Positions 1-8,369 of a stretch of DNA of 47,239 nucleotides are shown here, piece after piece. Location: positions 1-47,239 of the forward strand of contig NZ_JAKOOW010000009.1 in the NCBI RefSeq assembly GCF_022288825.1. Direction: 5' to 3'. A model generated the notes under the pieces. The model was not told the DNA's origin, searched no databases, and saw only the letters and a list, made by a program, of their open reading frames with translations. The position numbers and the translations under genes were made by a program. Position 1 is the first letter of the stretch. Each line of letters starts with the position of its first letter. The stretch comes from Kingella pumchi (GTDB lineage: Bacteria; Pseudomonadota; Gammaproteobacteria; Burkholderiales; Neisseriaceae).

Positions 1-89
1 GGTATCCAAACGGCTTGATTTGAGTTTTGGTATTTTTGCCCGACGGGGTGAAAAATACAGTTGCTACGGGAACTCTGCAGAAGGCGGAG

Positions 90-111
90 TAGGGTGCCGC
101 ACCACGCACCG
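90..111. repeat. Short palindromic intergenic repeat, copy 1 (diverged)
   Basis: The segment TAGGGTGCCGCACCACGCAC resembles the reverse complement of the repeats at 33006, 33055, 37231 and 37366. The core of those copies is GGTGCGC(G)GTGCGCACCCTA. This copy is the least conserved. Confidence 0.55.
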
Positions 112-159
112 TTTTGCGGCTTCAGGCTGCCTGTTCCAAGCAGCCTGAAAAGCTAAAAC

Positions 160-192
160 AGGCAGCCTGAAAGGTTTTCAGGCTGCCTTTTG
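160..192. terminator. Inverted uptake-sequence hairpin downstream of recG
   Basis: A 13-nt uptake-sequence arm (160-172) and its complement (176-188) are separated by 3 nt. T-runs lie on both sides, so it can work in either direction. It sits about 60 nt beyond the recG stop codon. Confidence 0.7.
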
Positions 193-252
193 TGTTTGAT
201 GAAAAAGCAGCCTAAAAGCGGTAAAACCCTTTCAGGCTGCCCAAAAGCGGTA

Positions 253-2298
253 TTAGGCATCAAGAAAGCCGTCGCGACTGCCAAACCAGCGCTGCAGGTG
301 CTGTTCGACAATTTCCGGCTGCTGGTCGAGCAGTTGTCCGGCGGCGGCAGCGGCGGCATCGAGCAGGGCGTTGTCTTGCGGCAGCTCGGCAAAGCGCAGG
401 ATTTCGGCACCGCTTTGGCGGGCGCCGAGAAACTCGCCGGGGCCGCGGATTTCCAGGTCGCGGTTGGCGATTTCAAAGCCGTCGGTGCTCTCGTAAATTA
501 CTTTCAGGCGCTGGCGGGCGGTGTCGCCCAGCGGCTCGGCAAACAGCAGCACGCAGGTGCTGGCGGCGGCGCCGCGGCCGACGCGCCCGCGCAGCTGGTG
601 CAGTTGCGACAGCCCCATGCGCTCGGCGTGTTCGATCACCATCAGGCTGGCATTGGGCACATCGACGCCGACTTCGATCACGGTGGTCGCCACCAAAACG
701 TTCAGGCTGCCTGAAACAAACTGTTCCATCACCGCCGCTTTTTCCGCGGGCTTCATGCGCCCGTGCACTAGGCCGATATTGAGTTCGGGCAGCGCGGCCT
801 GCAGCGCGGCCTGGGTGTCGGTGGCGGTTTGCAGCTGCAGCGCTTCGCTCTCTTCGATCAGCGGGCACACCCAGTAGGCCTGGCGGCCTTTTTGGCAGTG
901 GCCGAGCACCAGCCCTTCGACTTCGGCGCGGCGGGCGCTGTTGACCAGCCGCGTTTTTATTGGTGTGCGGCCGGGGGGCAGTTCGTCGATTTGCGAAACT
1001 TCCAAATCGGCGAAAAAACTCATGGCCAGCGTGCGCGGAATCGGCGTGGCGGACATCATCAGTTGGTGGACGTCGCGCCCTTTGTTTTTCAGCGCCAGCC
1101 GCTGGGCGACGCCGAAGCGGTGCTGTTCGTCCACAATTACCAGGCCGAGATTGGCGAACTGCACGTCGTCTTGAAACAGGGCGTGGGTGCCGACGGCCAG
1201 TTGCGCGCGGCCGTCGGCAATCGCGGCTTTGGCGGCGTCTTTCTCTTTCTTTTTCAGGCTGCCTGAAAGCCAGACGACGGCAATGCCCAAAGGCTCGAAC
1301 CATTGTTTGAACTTGAGATAGTGCTGCTCGGCCAGGATTTCGGTGGGCGCCATCACGGCAGCCTGAAAACCGCCCGTATCTTCGATGGCGGCCAGCGCGG
1401 CGAGCGCGGCGACGATGGTTTTGCCACTGCCGACATCGCCCTGCAGCAGGCGGTGCATCGGGTGCGGCTGCGCCATATCGGCGCGGATTTCGGCGAGCAC
1501 GCGCTGTTGGGCGGCGGTAAGTTCAAACGGCAGGGCGGCGGTGAGTCGGCTGCTGAGACTGCCGTCGCCGCGCAGCATGGGGGCGCTGCCGCTGCGGCGG
1601 CGCTGTTTGGCCAGCCGCTTGGAGAGCTGCTGCGCCAAAAGTTCGTCAAACTTCAGGCGGCGGCGGGCGGGCAGTTCGGGATCGGCCAGCTTGTGGGCGG
1701 AGATTTCCGGCGGCGGGTTGTGCAGCAGGCGCAGGCTGTCGGCCAGCCGGGGCAGCCTGAAACGCGTCAGCAGCGGCTCGGGCAGGATTTCTTCGATGTT
1801 CAGCGCGTTTAAGGCAGCCTGAACGGCGCGGCGCAGCACCGGCTGGCTGAGACCGGACACGGTGGGATAAACCGGCGTCAGGCTTTCGGCCAGCGCGGTG
1901 CCGTCGGCAGCCCGGAGCTTGGGGTGGATCATTTCGCTGCCGTAAAAGCCGGCTTTGATTTCGCCCAGCGCGCGCACCCGTTTGCCCTGCGCCAGCTGCT
2001 GCTGGTGGCTGGGGTAAAAATGGATGAAGCGCAGATTGAGCATGGCGCCGGCGTCGTCGCGGATGCGGGCGATCAGCTGGCGGCGCGGGCGGAACTGCAC
2101 TTCCTGCCAGATCACTTCGCCTTCGACCATGCACGGCACGCCGGCGGGCGCGTCGGCCAGCGGCGTGATGTGGGTTTCGTCTTCGTAACGCAGCGGCAGG
2201 TGCAGCGCCAGATCCCATGCGCTGTGCAGGTGCATTTTTTCCAGCTTTTGGGCGGCGCTGTCGGAAATTTTGAGCTGTTTGCGGATGTCGGGCGTCAT
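253..2298 (-). CDS. recG: ATP-dependent DNA helicase RecG
   Basis: RecG is a superfamily 2 helicase that binds branched DNA in the cytoplasm, regresses stalled replication forks and processes Holliday junctions. The 681-residue length fits the family. The N-terminal part is the wedge (OB-fold) domain, followed by a Walker A motif GDVGSGKT, a Walker B/DEAH-type motif DEQH in VDEQHRFG, a TATPIPRTLA motif (here SATPIPRTLA) and the C-terminal helicase segment with VIEVGVDVPNA and QLRGRVGRG. The ATG at 2298 begins MTPDIRKQL, a normal family start. The gene is alone on its strand, with a hairpin beyond each end. Several uptake sequences lie inside the reading frame and encode FQAA or SGSLK tags. 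No damage is visible. Confidence 0.97.
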   Translation of the reverse strand: MTPDIRKQLKISDSAAQKLEKMHLHSAWDLALHLPLRYEDETHITPLADAPAGVPCMVEGEVIWQEVQFRPRRQLIARIRDDAGAMLNLRFIHFYPSHQQQLAQGKRVRALGEIKAGFYGSEMIHPKLRAADGTALAESLTPVYPTVSGLSQPVLRRAVQAALNALNIEEILPEPLLTRFRLPRLADSLRLLHNPPPEISAHKLADPELPARRRLKFDELLAQQLSKRLAKQRRRSGSAPMLRGDGSLSSRLTAALPFELTAAQQRVLAEIRADMAQPHPMHRLLQGDVGSGKTIVAALAALAAIEDTGGFQAAVMAPTEILAEQHYLKFKQWFEPLGIAVVWLSGSLKKKEKDAAKAAIADGRAQLAVGTHALFQDDVQFANLGLVIVDEQHRFGVAQRLALKNKGRDVHQLMMSATPIPRTLAMSFFADLEVSQIDELPPGRTPIKTRLVNSARRAEVEGLVLGHCQKGRQAYWVCPLIEESEALQLQTATDTQAALQAALPELNIGLVHGRMKPAEKAAVMEQFVSGSLNVLVATTVIEVGVDVPNASLMVIEHAERMGLSQLHQLRGRVGRGAAASTCVLLFAEPLGDTARQRLKVIYESTDGFEIANRDLEIRGPGEFLGARQSGAEILRFAELPQDNALLDAAAAAAGQLLDQQPEIVEQHLQRWFGSRDGFLDA

Positions 2299-2358
2299 GG
2301 CGGGCGGCGGAAAACGGGCGGGATGGCCGATTATAGCGAAAAAGTTATAGCGAAAAAG

Positions 2359-2398
2359 GGCAGCCTGAAAACGGCAGCGGGGCTTTTCAGGCTGCCTT
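2359..2398 (-). terminator. Uptake-sequence hairpin downstream of the dihaem peroxidase gene
   Basis: The uptake-sequence arms GGCAGCCTGAAA and TTTTCAGGCTGCC pair around a GC-rich loop. On the minus strand a run of five T follows. It lies just after the peroxidase stop at 2411 and before the recG start. Confidence 0.75.
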
Positions 2399-2410
2399 TG
2401 ACGGGCAGGC

Positions 2411-3496
2411 TTACAGCGTTTCCAAAAACGCCGCCAGGTCTTTGCGCTCCTGCGGGCTTAAATCCAGCGGGCGGATCAGCGGGTCGATTTGCCGCGCCGA
2501 TTCGCTCTCGGCGGTTTTGGGGTTGCGCATGCCCAGGTTGTAGATGGCGACGATGCCCTGCAGATTGACGAACATGCCGTGGTGGAACCACGGTTTGCTG
2601 CGGCTTAAGTTGCGCAGGGTCGGCGTTTTGAAGCTGCCCCAGTCTTCGCGGCGGCCGGTGGTTTCGTAGCGGCCGTAGTCCTGATAGAGCGAGCCGGACA
2701 GGGTTTGGTTGAGATTGTGCATTTTGCCGTCGGTCATCATGGTGCCGGAGTGGCAGTTCATGCAGCGCGCTTTGGTGCGAAACAGGTGCAGGCCGCGGAT
2801 TTCGCTGTCGCTTAAGGCTTCGCGCTCGCCAAGCAGGAAATCGTCGAAACGGGTGGGCTCGGGGCGCAGGGTGTGTTGGTAGGCGGCCAGCGCCGCGGCC
2901 ACGCCGTCCAAATCAATGCCGCGCCCGAACACGGCGGCAAACTCGCCCGCATAGCCGGCCTGCGTGAGAATGGCGGGCACCTGTGTTAGATCCAGATTCA
3001 TTTCATTGGGGTCGGACATCGAAAAGCGCATCTGCGCCGCCAGCGAATCGGCGCGGCCGTCCCAAAACAGCGCGCTCTGCGGCTGCCACAGATGGATCAG
3101 CGCCGGACTGTTGCGCCGCCCCTGCCGTCCCATCACGCCGGTGGATACGCGCTGCGGCTCGGCAAAGGCATACTCGGCGCGGTGGCAGCTGGCGCAGGCA
3201 ACGGTGCCGTCGGACGAGAGCCGTTTTTCATTAAACAGCTTTTTGCCCAGCGCCACTTTGGCATCGGCCAAGGGTTTTTCAGGCTGCCTGGGCAGCGGCG
3301 CCAGTTCGCTGAAAGCCACGCCCGCATCGACGTGCGCCGCCGGCCAGTAGCGCGGCGGCAGGCTGTACACCTGCCGCAGGCAGTCTGCCTGGCTGCGGTC
3401 GCAATGCGGCGCCAGCGTGCAGGCAGCCAGCAGCAGGGCGGGCAGAAAATGGCTCAGGCAGCGCAATGTAGTCGGCGCGCTTATCCGGCGGGTCAT
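2411..3496 (-). CDS. Dihaem cytochrome c peroxidase/MauG-family lipoprotein
   Basis: The protein has two c-type haem sites, CASCH at about residues 101-105 and CMNCH at about 245-249, in the bacterial dihaem peroxidase/MauG fold. The segment FKTPTLRN followed by PWFHHGMF fits the second haem environment of this family. The leader ends in LLAAC, a lipobox with Cys at about residue 26, so I expect a lipoprotein facing the periplasm or outer surface. Length is 361 residues from the ATG at 3496, chosen because AAGGA lies just upstream; a TTG start 15 nt earlier lacks such support. It is divergent from a TonB-dependent receptor, with 107 bp between the starts. Family members reduce peroxide or oxidise protein side chains; which applies here is unknown. 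A shared role with the receptor is inference. Confidence 0.88.
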   Translation of the reverse strand: MTRRISAPTTLRCLSHFLPALLLAACTLAPHCDRSQADCLRQVYSLPPRYWPAAHVDAGVAFSELAPLPRQPEKPLADAKVALGKKLFNEKRLSSDGTVACASCHRAEYAFAEPQRVSTGVMGRQGRRNSPALIHLWQPQSALFWDGRADSLAAQMRFSMSDPNEMNLDLTQVPAILTQAGYAGEFAAVFGRGIDLDGVAAALAAYQHTLRPEPTRFDDFLLGEREALSDSEIRGLHLFRTKARCMNCHSGTMMTDGKMHNLNQTLSGSLYQDYGRYETTGRREDWGSFKTPTLRNLSRSKPWFHHGMFVNLQGIVAIYNLGMRNPKTAESESARQIDPLIRPLDLSPQERKDLAAFLETL

Positions 3497-3546
3497 GGTT
3501 TTTCCTTGCAAGGGCGGAACGCGATTTTAACAAGAATGGTTTTCTT

Positions 3547-3575
3547 TTGTGCAAAGTGTTAAGATTAAGTAAATT
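3547..3575 (+). promoter_or_regulatory. Possible promoter of the TonB-dependent receptor
   Basis: TTGTGC (3547-3552), a 17-nt spacer and TAAATT (3570-3575) lie in an AT-rich stretch ahead of the ATG at 3604, which has the Shine-Dalgarno AAAGGAGA. The match is only fair. I see no clear Fur box. Confidence 0.35.
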
Positions 3576-3603
3576 TTTACTGATATTGCGCAAAGGAGAA
3601 GCG

Positions 3604-6255
3604 ATGAGGGTAAAAGCGATATGGCTGCTGCTGGCAGCGGCGGGCGCGGTTGAGCCGCTGTGGGCAGAAAGCAGCCTGAAACCGCAAAATCAGGATGAAA
3701 CAGAACATTCAAGCACGCTGCTGGTGGTGCGGGTGCGCGCCGCGCAGAAAAAAGGCGCGTCGCTGTATCTGCAGGCAGACGATATCGCCCGCCGGCCGAC
3801 CCGCAACGGCACCATTACCGAGCTTTTGCGCAACCATCCGGGCGTGCAGTTTGCCAACACCGCCAACGAATCGACCCACGCCGGCGAAATCGCCCCCGAG
3901 CTGGTGGGTTTCCACGGCCAGCCGTATTACAACAATCTGTTTTTGCTCGACGGCCTGTCTGCCAACGACATTATGAATCCCGGCGCGGCCAACGGCGGCT
4001 ACACCACGCCCGAAAAGCAGTTTGAAGCCCGCGACCAGCTGTTTCTCGCTCCGGGCGCGCCCGAAGCCTTTCAGGTGGATTCGTCGCTGCTCAAAGACGT
4101 GGCGGTGTACGACAGCAACGCGCCGGCGAAATATTCGCGCTTCAGCGGCGGTGTGATTGATGCCCGTTTGAAAGACCCCGATCCCGAGCGTGCCGGCGGG
4201 CAGGTGGGCTGGCGCACCACCCGAAGCAGTTGGACGCGCTTTCATCTGGGCGAATACCAGGACCGCGACGAATTTGAAGCGGCCAATGCCGAAAACGACG
4301 TACAGCCGCGTTTTGTCAAACACAGCTACAACCTGAGCCTGAACCAGCCCTTGGGCAAAAACGCCGCGCTGCTGGCCGGCTACACGCGCACGCAGTCGGC
4401 CATTCCCGAATACCACAGCATTCTCGGCCGCTGGCAAAAAGAGCGGCGCCGCTCGGAAACCTGGCTGCTCAAAGGACTGTACCGTTTTAGCCCGCAACAG
4501 CAGATCAGCGCTTCGCTGATGTATTCGCCCCACCAGAGCGTGTACTTCCGCAACAATGCCGACAAGGGGCGCTATGTCGCGCACGGCGGCGGCTGGCGCC
4601 TGCAGCTTGAAGCGGATAATGCTTTTGACTGGGGCAAAATTCGCTCCACGCTCGCCTATACCCATAACCGCAACCGCATCGCTTACGATGCCGGCCATGA
4701 TTCCTATGTGTGGCTGGGATCGAAATACATTGCAGGCAGCCGCCACATCGACTGGTGCAGTATCCGCGACCGCAACGGCGACTGCACCTACGCCATCACC
4801 GGCGGGCTGGGCGAACTCGAATCGCACACCGCCACTTGGAGCCTGAAGCAGGAATACGGCATCCGCGCTTTGGACTGGGGCGCCGCCCGCCACAAAATCG
4901 ACTTCGGCTGGCAGGCCGATATTGCCCGCGCCAAGTCGCGCCGGCCGCAGGATGCGCGTTTTTTCCAAACCTATTTCGCCCCGCAAAACGGCTATCCCGA
5001 CAACATCACCCATGTTAGCCCCGACTGCACCGACTGCATCGCCGGCGAACAGTACGCCAACCGCTACTGGGTGTCCAAAGCCCACAGCACCGCCGTCGGT
5101 GCCAGCCATTACAGCCTGTGGCTGGCCGACGATATCCGCTGGGGGCGCTGGACGCTGCAGCCCGGCTTCAATCTCAGCTACGACAGCCATCTGCGCAACT
5201 GGAATGCCGCGCCCCGCTTTGCTTTCGAACACCGCTTCATCAGCGACGGCCGTTTGGCGCTCAGCGGCGGCCTGAACCGCTATTACGCCGGCAGCATGCT
5301 GGCCTACGCCCTGCGCGCCGCCATTCCCCGCTCCGAAATCTACAAACGCATCCGCGACCCGCAGCACGGCGAATCGGGCTGGACGTTTGAAAACTACTCG
5401 CCCGTTCCCGCCTACCGCAGCGGCAGCCTGAAAACGCCCTACAGCGACGAAGCCAATCTCGGCCTGCGCTGGCAGTTTGCCGGCCAGTTGTTCGAGGCCA
5501 AATACGTCCACCGCAGCAGCAGACGCCAGTTCGTCCCCCTGCGCAACGCCCGCGACAACAGCTACACCTTGACCAACGACGGCCGCGGCCACAGCAACCA
5601 TTTCAGCTTCAGCCTGCAAAGCGCCGAACCCTACCGCTGGCGTGGTCTGAATCTGGGCTACCGCCTGGGCGCCCGCTACCAGAAACACCGCAGCAGCCAC
5701 CACGGCAATTACGACAGCTCGCTGGTGCAGGAAGTAGCCAACGGCCGCACCACCTTTTACCTTTACGAAGGCCGCCGCTACCGTTCGATAGCCGAATTGC
5801 CGCCTTTTGATTTCAACCGCCCGTGGGAAGCCTTCGCCGAAGTGCAGACCGACATCCCCGCCTGGCATCTGAGCTGGACGCACAGCCTGAATTTCCGTTC
5901 CGGCTACAAAAACTACCTGCGCTACGGCGTGCGCGAATGCAGCCAGTCGTCGCAACCGGCCGCCTGCGACGGCTGGAACGGCTATGTGTACGACTATCGT
6001 CCGAAAAAATTCAAACACGCGCTGACGCTGGACTGGCGTTTGCGGCTTGCCCTGCCGGTGCGCAAAAGCCGCAGCTTCGAATTGAGTCTGGACGTGCTGA
6101 ACGTGCTCGACAACAAAAACGCCACCAGCAGCAGCCAGTCGGCCTATCTGGGCGGCGTCAACAATCCGGCGCTGGCCGCCTACGGCGGCATCCAAAGCCC
6201 GACTTCCTACGAAACCGGCCGCCAGTTCTGGCTCGGCGCCGCCTACCGCTGGTAG
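3604..6255 (+). CDS. TonB-dependent outer-membrane receptor, substrate unknown
   Basis: This 883-residue protein has a signal peptide (MRVKAIWLLLAAAGAVEPLWA) and a plug domain containing TELLRNHPGVQFAN, FLLDGLSANDIMNPG and SRFSGGVIDARL. A long beta-barrel with alternating aromatic strands follows and ends in Trp (LGAAYRW), as outer-membrane proteins usually do. Receptors of this class import iron chelates, haem, other metals or large nutrients using TonB energy. The start at 3604 is set by AAAGGAGA. It is divergent from a dihaem peroxidase lipoprotein. Cys pairs in the barrel (IDWCSIRDRNGDC and SPDCTDC) probably form disulfide-closed loops. I cannot assign a substrate. It is not ZnuD-like and lacks the His-rich loop of the zinc receptor near the right end of the window. 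Confidence 0.88.
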   Translation: MRVKAIWLLLAAAGAVEPLWAESSLKPQNQDETEHSSTLLVVRVRAAQKKGASLYLQADDIARRPTRNGTITELLRNHPGVQFANTANESTHAGEIAPELVGFHGQPYYNNLFLLDGLSANDIMNPGAANGGYTTPEKQFEARDQLFLAPGAPEAFQVDSSLLKDVAVYDSNAPAKYSRFSGGVIDARLKDPDPERAGGQVGWRTTRSSWTRFHLGEYQDRDEFEAANAENDVQPRFVKHSYNLSLNQPLGKNAALLAGYTRTQSAIPEYHSILGRWQKERRRSETWLLKGLYRFSPQQQISASLMYSPHQSVYFRNNADKGRYVAHGGGWRLQLEADNAFDWGKIRSTLAYTHNRNRIAYDAGHDSYVWLGSKYIAGSRHIDWCSIRDRNGDCTYAITGGLGELESHTATWSLKQEYGIRALDWGAARHKIDFGWQADIARAKSRRPQDARFFQTYFAPQNGYPDNITHVSPDCTDCIAGEQYANRYWVSKAHSTAVGASHYSLWLADDIRWGRWTLQPGFNLSYDSHLRNWNAAPRFAFEHRFISDGRLALSGGLNRYYAGSMLAYALRAAIPRSEIYKRIRDPQHGESGWTFENYSPVPAYRSGSLKTPYSDEANLGLRWQFAGQLFEAKYVHRSSRRQFVPLRNARDNSYTLTNDGRGHSNHFSFSLQSAEPYRWRGLNLGYRLGARYQKHRSSHHGNYDSSLVQEVANGRTTFYLYEGRRYRSIAELPPFDFNRPWEAFAEVQTDIPAWHLSWTHSLNFRSGYKNYLRYGVRECSQSSQPAACDGWNGYVYDYRPKKFKHALTLDWRLRLALPVRKSRSFELSLDVLNVLDNKNATSSSQSAYLGGVNNPALAAYGGIQSPTSYETGRQFWLGAAYRW

Positions 6256-6289
6256 CTGCCTGCCGTTTTCAGGCTGCTTTTGACGGATT

Positions 6290-6328
6290 AGGCAGCCTGA
6301 AAGCCGGTTTCGGTTGTTCAGGCTGCCT
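6290..6328 (+). terminator. Uptake-sequence terminator after the TonB receptor
   Basis: Uptake-sequence arms at 6290-6302 and 6318-6328 form a hairpin followed by TTTGTCTTTT. It is the first hairpin downstream of the receptor stop. Confidence 0.75.
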
Positions 6329-6353
6329 TTGTCTTTTACTACACTCGAATACT

Positions 6354-6393
6354 TTTCAGGCTGCCTTGCGCAAGATGGCAAGGCAGCCTGAAA
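6354..6393. terminator. Second uptake-sequence hairpin between convergent genes
   Basis: TTTCAGGCTGCCTTGC pairs with GCAAGGCAGCCTGAAA (about 16 bp) around a short loop. It lies between the convergent TonB receptor and efeB genes and can terminate either transcript. Confidence 0.75.
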
Positions 6394-6409
6394 GTTTTGC
6401 TGCGGGGAT

Positions 6410-7705
6410 TTAGGCTTCTAACAGGCTTTGGCCGAGATAGCCGCCTTTTTCAAAGCCGGGTAGGACGAAGAAGTAGCCGCCGCCCACCGGTTTGATGTAT
6501 TCCTCCAGTGGTTCGAAGTCGAGCAGTTTTTGCACGAAGATAAAGCCGTCGTCGAGATTGGCCTGGTAGCAGATGAAGATCAGGCCGACATCGAGCTGGC
6601 CGGCTTTGGAGAGGCCGCGCGAGTAGTTGAAGGGGCGGCGGAACAGCAGGTGTTTTTTGAATTCCTCGGTGCGCGGGTTGGCCAGGCGCATGTGGCTGTC
6701 TTTGGGTACGACTTTGCCTTCAGGATCGCTGGCGTAGTTGGGGGTGTCATTTTCCTGTTTCATGCCCAGCGGGGCGCCGCTGTATTTTTCGCGGCCGAAG
6801 ATGGTCTGCTGCTCCTGCAGCGGGGTGCGGTCCCAAAATTCGACCAGATGGCGGATCAGGCGCACGGCTTGGTAGCTGCCGTTTTTCGCCCAGGCCGGTT
6901 CGTCCTGGCTGTTGGGGGCGACGCCGCTCCACAGCACTTCGTCAGCGGTTTTGGGGTCTTGGATATTGGGGTTGGCGGTGCCGTCGTGAAAGCCGAGCAG
7001 GTTGCGGGCGGCGGAACCGGGCTCGGTTTTGGGTAGGAAGCCGTCGATACTCCAGCGGATGATGGCGTATTGGGCGGTGTTTTTAATGATGTCGCGCAGG
7101 GCGTTTTGGCAGGATTCGGGGGAGAAGCTGCACACTTGCAGGCTGAGATCGCCGTCGCACCATTCGGCCTGGAGTTTGTCGTTGGGGAAGTCTTTCATCT
7201 CGCTCAGGTGCTTGGGCTTTTTGCCGGCAAGGCCGAAGCGCTGGTCGAACAGGCTGTTGCCGACGCCGAGGGTCATGGTCAGGCCGTCGGGGGGGACGAC
7301 TTTGCCGAGTATGCCGCTGCCGGCGGGTGGGAGTTTGTCGTCGCCGTCGATCAGCTCGCCGCCTTTGGTGAGAAATTCGATGCGGGCGGTAATGATGCGC
7401 AGCAGTTTTTCCAGATCTTTGGCGCTGGTGGTGGTTACGTCGAAGGCGGCCATGATGGCAAACTGCTGGTGCGGGGTGGTGATGCCGGCCTGGTGGGCAC
7501 CGTGGCAGTCGTAGCTTTTGTCGGAGTGGCGCAGCAGGTGCTGGCAGTCGCTGTTGTCGGCGGCGCTTTGGTTTCCCTGACTGCTGCCGGCGGGATTCTG
7601 GCCGCAGCCGCTGAGAACGGCGCCGACGGCGCTGCCGATGCCCAGCGCGGCGGCGGTTTTGAAAAGGCGGCGTTTGGAAGGGGATTGGGGTTGACCGTTA
7701 TTCAT
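6410..7705 (-). CDS. efeB: EfeB, Dyp-type haem peroxidase/deferrochelatase
   Basis: EfeB is the periplasmic dye-decolourising peroxidase of the EfeUOB iron importer. It is held to oxidise ferrous iron or release iron from haem. The N-terminus has a twin-arginine signal (SKRRLFKTAAALGIGSAVG) suited to export of a folded haem protein. The Dyp core includes GFHDGTANP, the motif with the catalytic Asp, and a haem-ligand region near FYWDRTPLQEQ-like sequence (EFWDRTPLQEQQ). Length 431 is typical. The start at 7705 follows AAAGGACAC. It is the last gene of the efeU-efeO-DUF924-efeB operon, 53 nt after the DUF924 gene. A short His/Cys-containing segment (DCQHLLRHSDKSYDCHG) follows the signal and may bind metal; that is a guess. 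Confidence 0.95.
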   Translation of the reverse strand: MNNGQPQSPSKRRLFKTAAALGIGSAVGAVLSGCGQNPAGSSQGNQSAADNSDCQHLLRHSDKSYDCHGAHQAGITTPHQQFAIMAAFDVTTTSAKDLEKLLRIITARIEFLTKGGELIDGDDKLPPAGSGILGKVVPPDGLTMTLGVGNSLFDQRFGLAGKKPKHLSEMKDFPNDKLQAEWCDGDLSLQVCSFSPESCQNALRDIIKNTAQYAIIRWSIDGFLPKTEPGSAARNLLGFHDGTANPNIQDPKTADEVLWSGVAPNSQDEPAWAKNGSYQAVRLIRHLVEFWDRTPLQEQQTIFGREKYSGAPLGMKQENDTPNYASDPEGKVVPKDSHMRLANPRTEEFKKHLLFRRPFNYSRGLSKAGQLDVGLIFICYQANLDDGFIFVQKLLDFEPLEEYIKPVGGGYFFVLPGFEKGGYLGQSLLEA

Positions 7706-7758
7706 TTTGTGTCCTTTGTAGGGTGGGTTGTGCGGTTGTTTTCAGGCAGCCTGAAAAC

Positions 7759-8298
7759 TTAAAACGACGAATCGGGCTGCTTGAGAAATTCGATTTCTTC
7801 AGCGCTGCTTGGGCGGCCGAGCACGGCGTTGCGGTGGGGATAGCGGCCGAAGCGGTCGATGATGACTTTGTGCTTGAGCTCGAATTGGTAGGCGTAATCG
7901 GAAGTGTATTGCTTAAACAGCGCTTCGGCCTGCTGGTGGACGATGCGGCTTTCGCTGTGCATCAGCGGCATCAGCATGAAGTGGCGTTCGCGCTCGGCCA
8001 TATCGGCAAAGCCGCTCTGGCGCACGGCTTCCTGTGCCAGCGCTACGGCCATATTGTCGTGGGCGAAAGCGGCGGGGCTGTTGCGGTGGAGATTGCGCGG
8101 GAACTGGTCGAGCACGATGATTTCGGCAAGACGCCCGTGCAGGCTGTCGCGCCAGCGGTAGAGTTCGGATTGGGCAGCTTGCGCCAGCAGTCCGGCAAAG
8201 CGGCTGCGCACGGCTTGGTCGAAGTCGTCGCTTTTTTGGAACCAGAAGGGCTGGTTTTCTTCGGCGAACCAGAAATCCAAAACGGTTTGCGGGGTCAT
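7759..8298 (-). CDS. DUF924 family protein inside the efe operon
   Basis: The sequence begins TVLDFWFAEE and contains AEIIVLDQFPRNLHR and HFMLMPLMHSE, hallmarks of the DUF924 (YPR011-type, TPR-like) family. Length 179 is normal. The protein has no signal peptide or membrane segment, so it should be cytoplasmic. The start at 8298 follows AGGAAACACGCC. It lies between efeO and efeB on the same strand, 71 nt after efeO and 53 nt before efeB, so it is probably co-transcribed. An inverted uptake-sequence pair in the efeO side gap could attenuate transcription. Its function is unknown; a link to iron is suggested only by position. Confidence 0.85.
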   Translation of the reverse strand: MTPQTVLDFWFAEENQPFWFQKSDDFDQAVRSRFAGLLAQAAQSELYRWRDSLHGRLAEIIVLDQFPRNLHRNSPAAFAHDNMAVALAQEAVRQSGFADMAERERHFMLMPLMHSESRIVHQQAEALFKQYTSDYAYQFELKHKVIIDRFGRYPHRNAVLGRPSSAEEIEFLKQPDSSF

Positions 8299-8320
8299 GG
8301 CGTGTTTCCTGGGAAAATGT

Positions 8321-8351
8321 TTTTCAGGCTGCCTAAAAGTTCAGGCAGCCT
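8321..8351. terminator. Inverted uptake-sequence pair inside the efe operon
   Basis: TTTTCAGGCTGCC and a nearby AGGCAGCCTG form a hairpin between efeO and the DUF924 gene. It may lower expression of the two distal genes rather than end the operon. Confidence 0.5.
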
Positions 8352-8369
8352 GTTTGGTCGGCGCGAGAC

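Larger units (their letters stand above)
1..252. other. Left-edge intergenic region without a gene
   Basis: I see no convincing gene here. The stretch holds a copy of the GGTGCGC...GCACC palindromic repeat (90-111), several uptake-sequence copies (around 121-133 and 140-149) and an inverted uptake-sequence pair (160-192) that can terminate recG, which ends at 253. Open frames reaching in from the right are antisense to recG. Confidence 0.6.

Noticed and set aside
160..192. Uptake-sequence repeats considered as a CRISPR array
   Set aside because: The repeats are scattered, in both orientations and without regular spacers. They are uptake sequences.
3497..3603. Fur box between the peroxidase and TonB receptor genes
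   Set aside because: AT-rich segments are present, but no convincing inverted repeat of the Fur type was found.
3709..6381. Long open frame (890 codons) antisense to the TonB-dependent receptor
   Set aside because: It mirrors the receptor gene in high-GC DNA, is Ala/Val/Gly-rich without domains, and has no ribosome site. The + strand gene explains the region.
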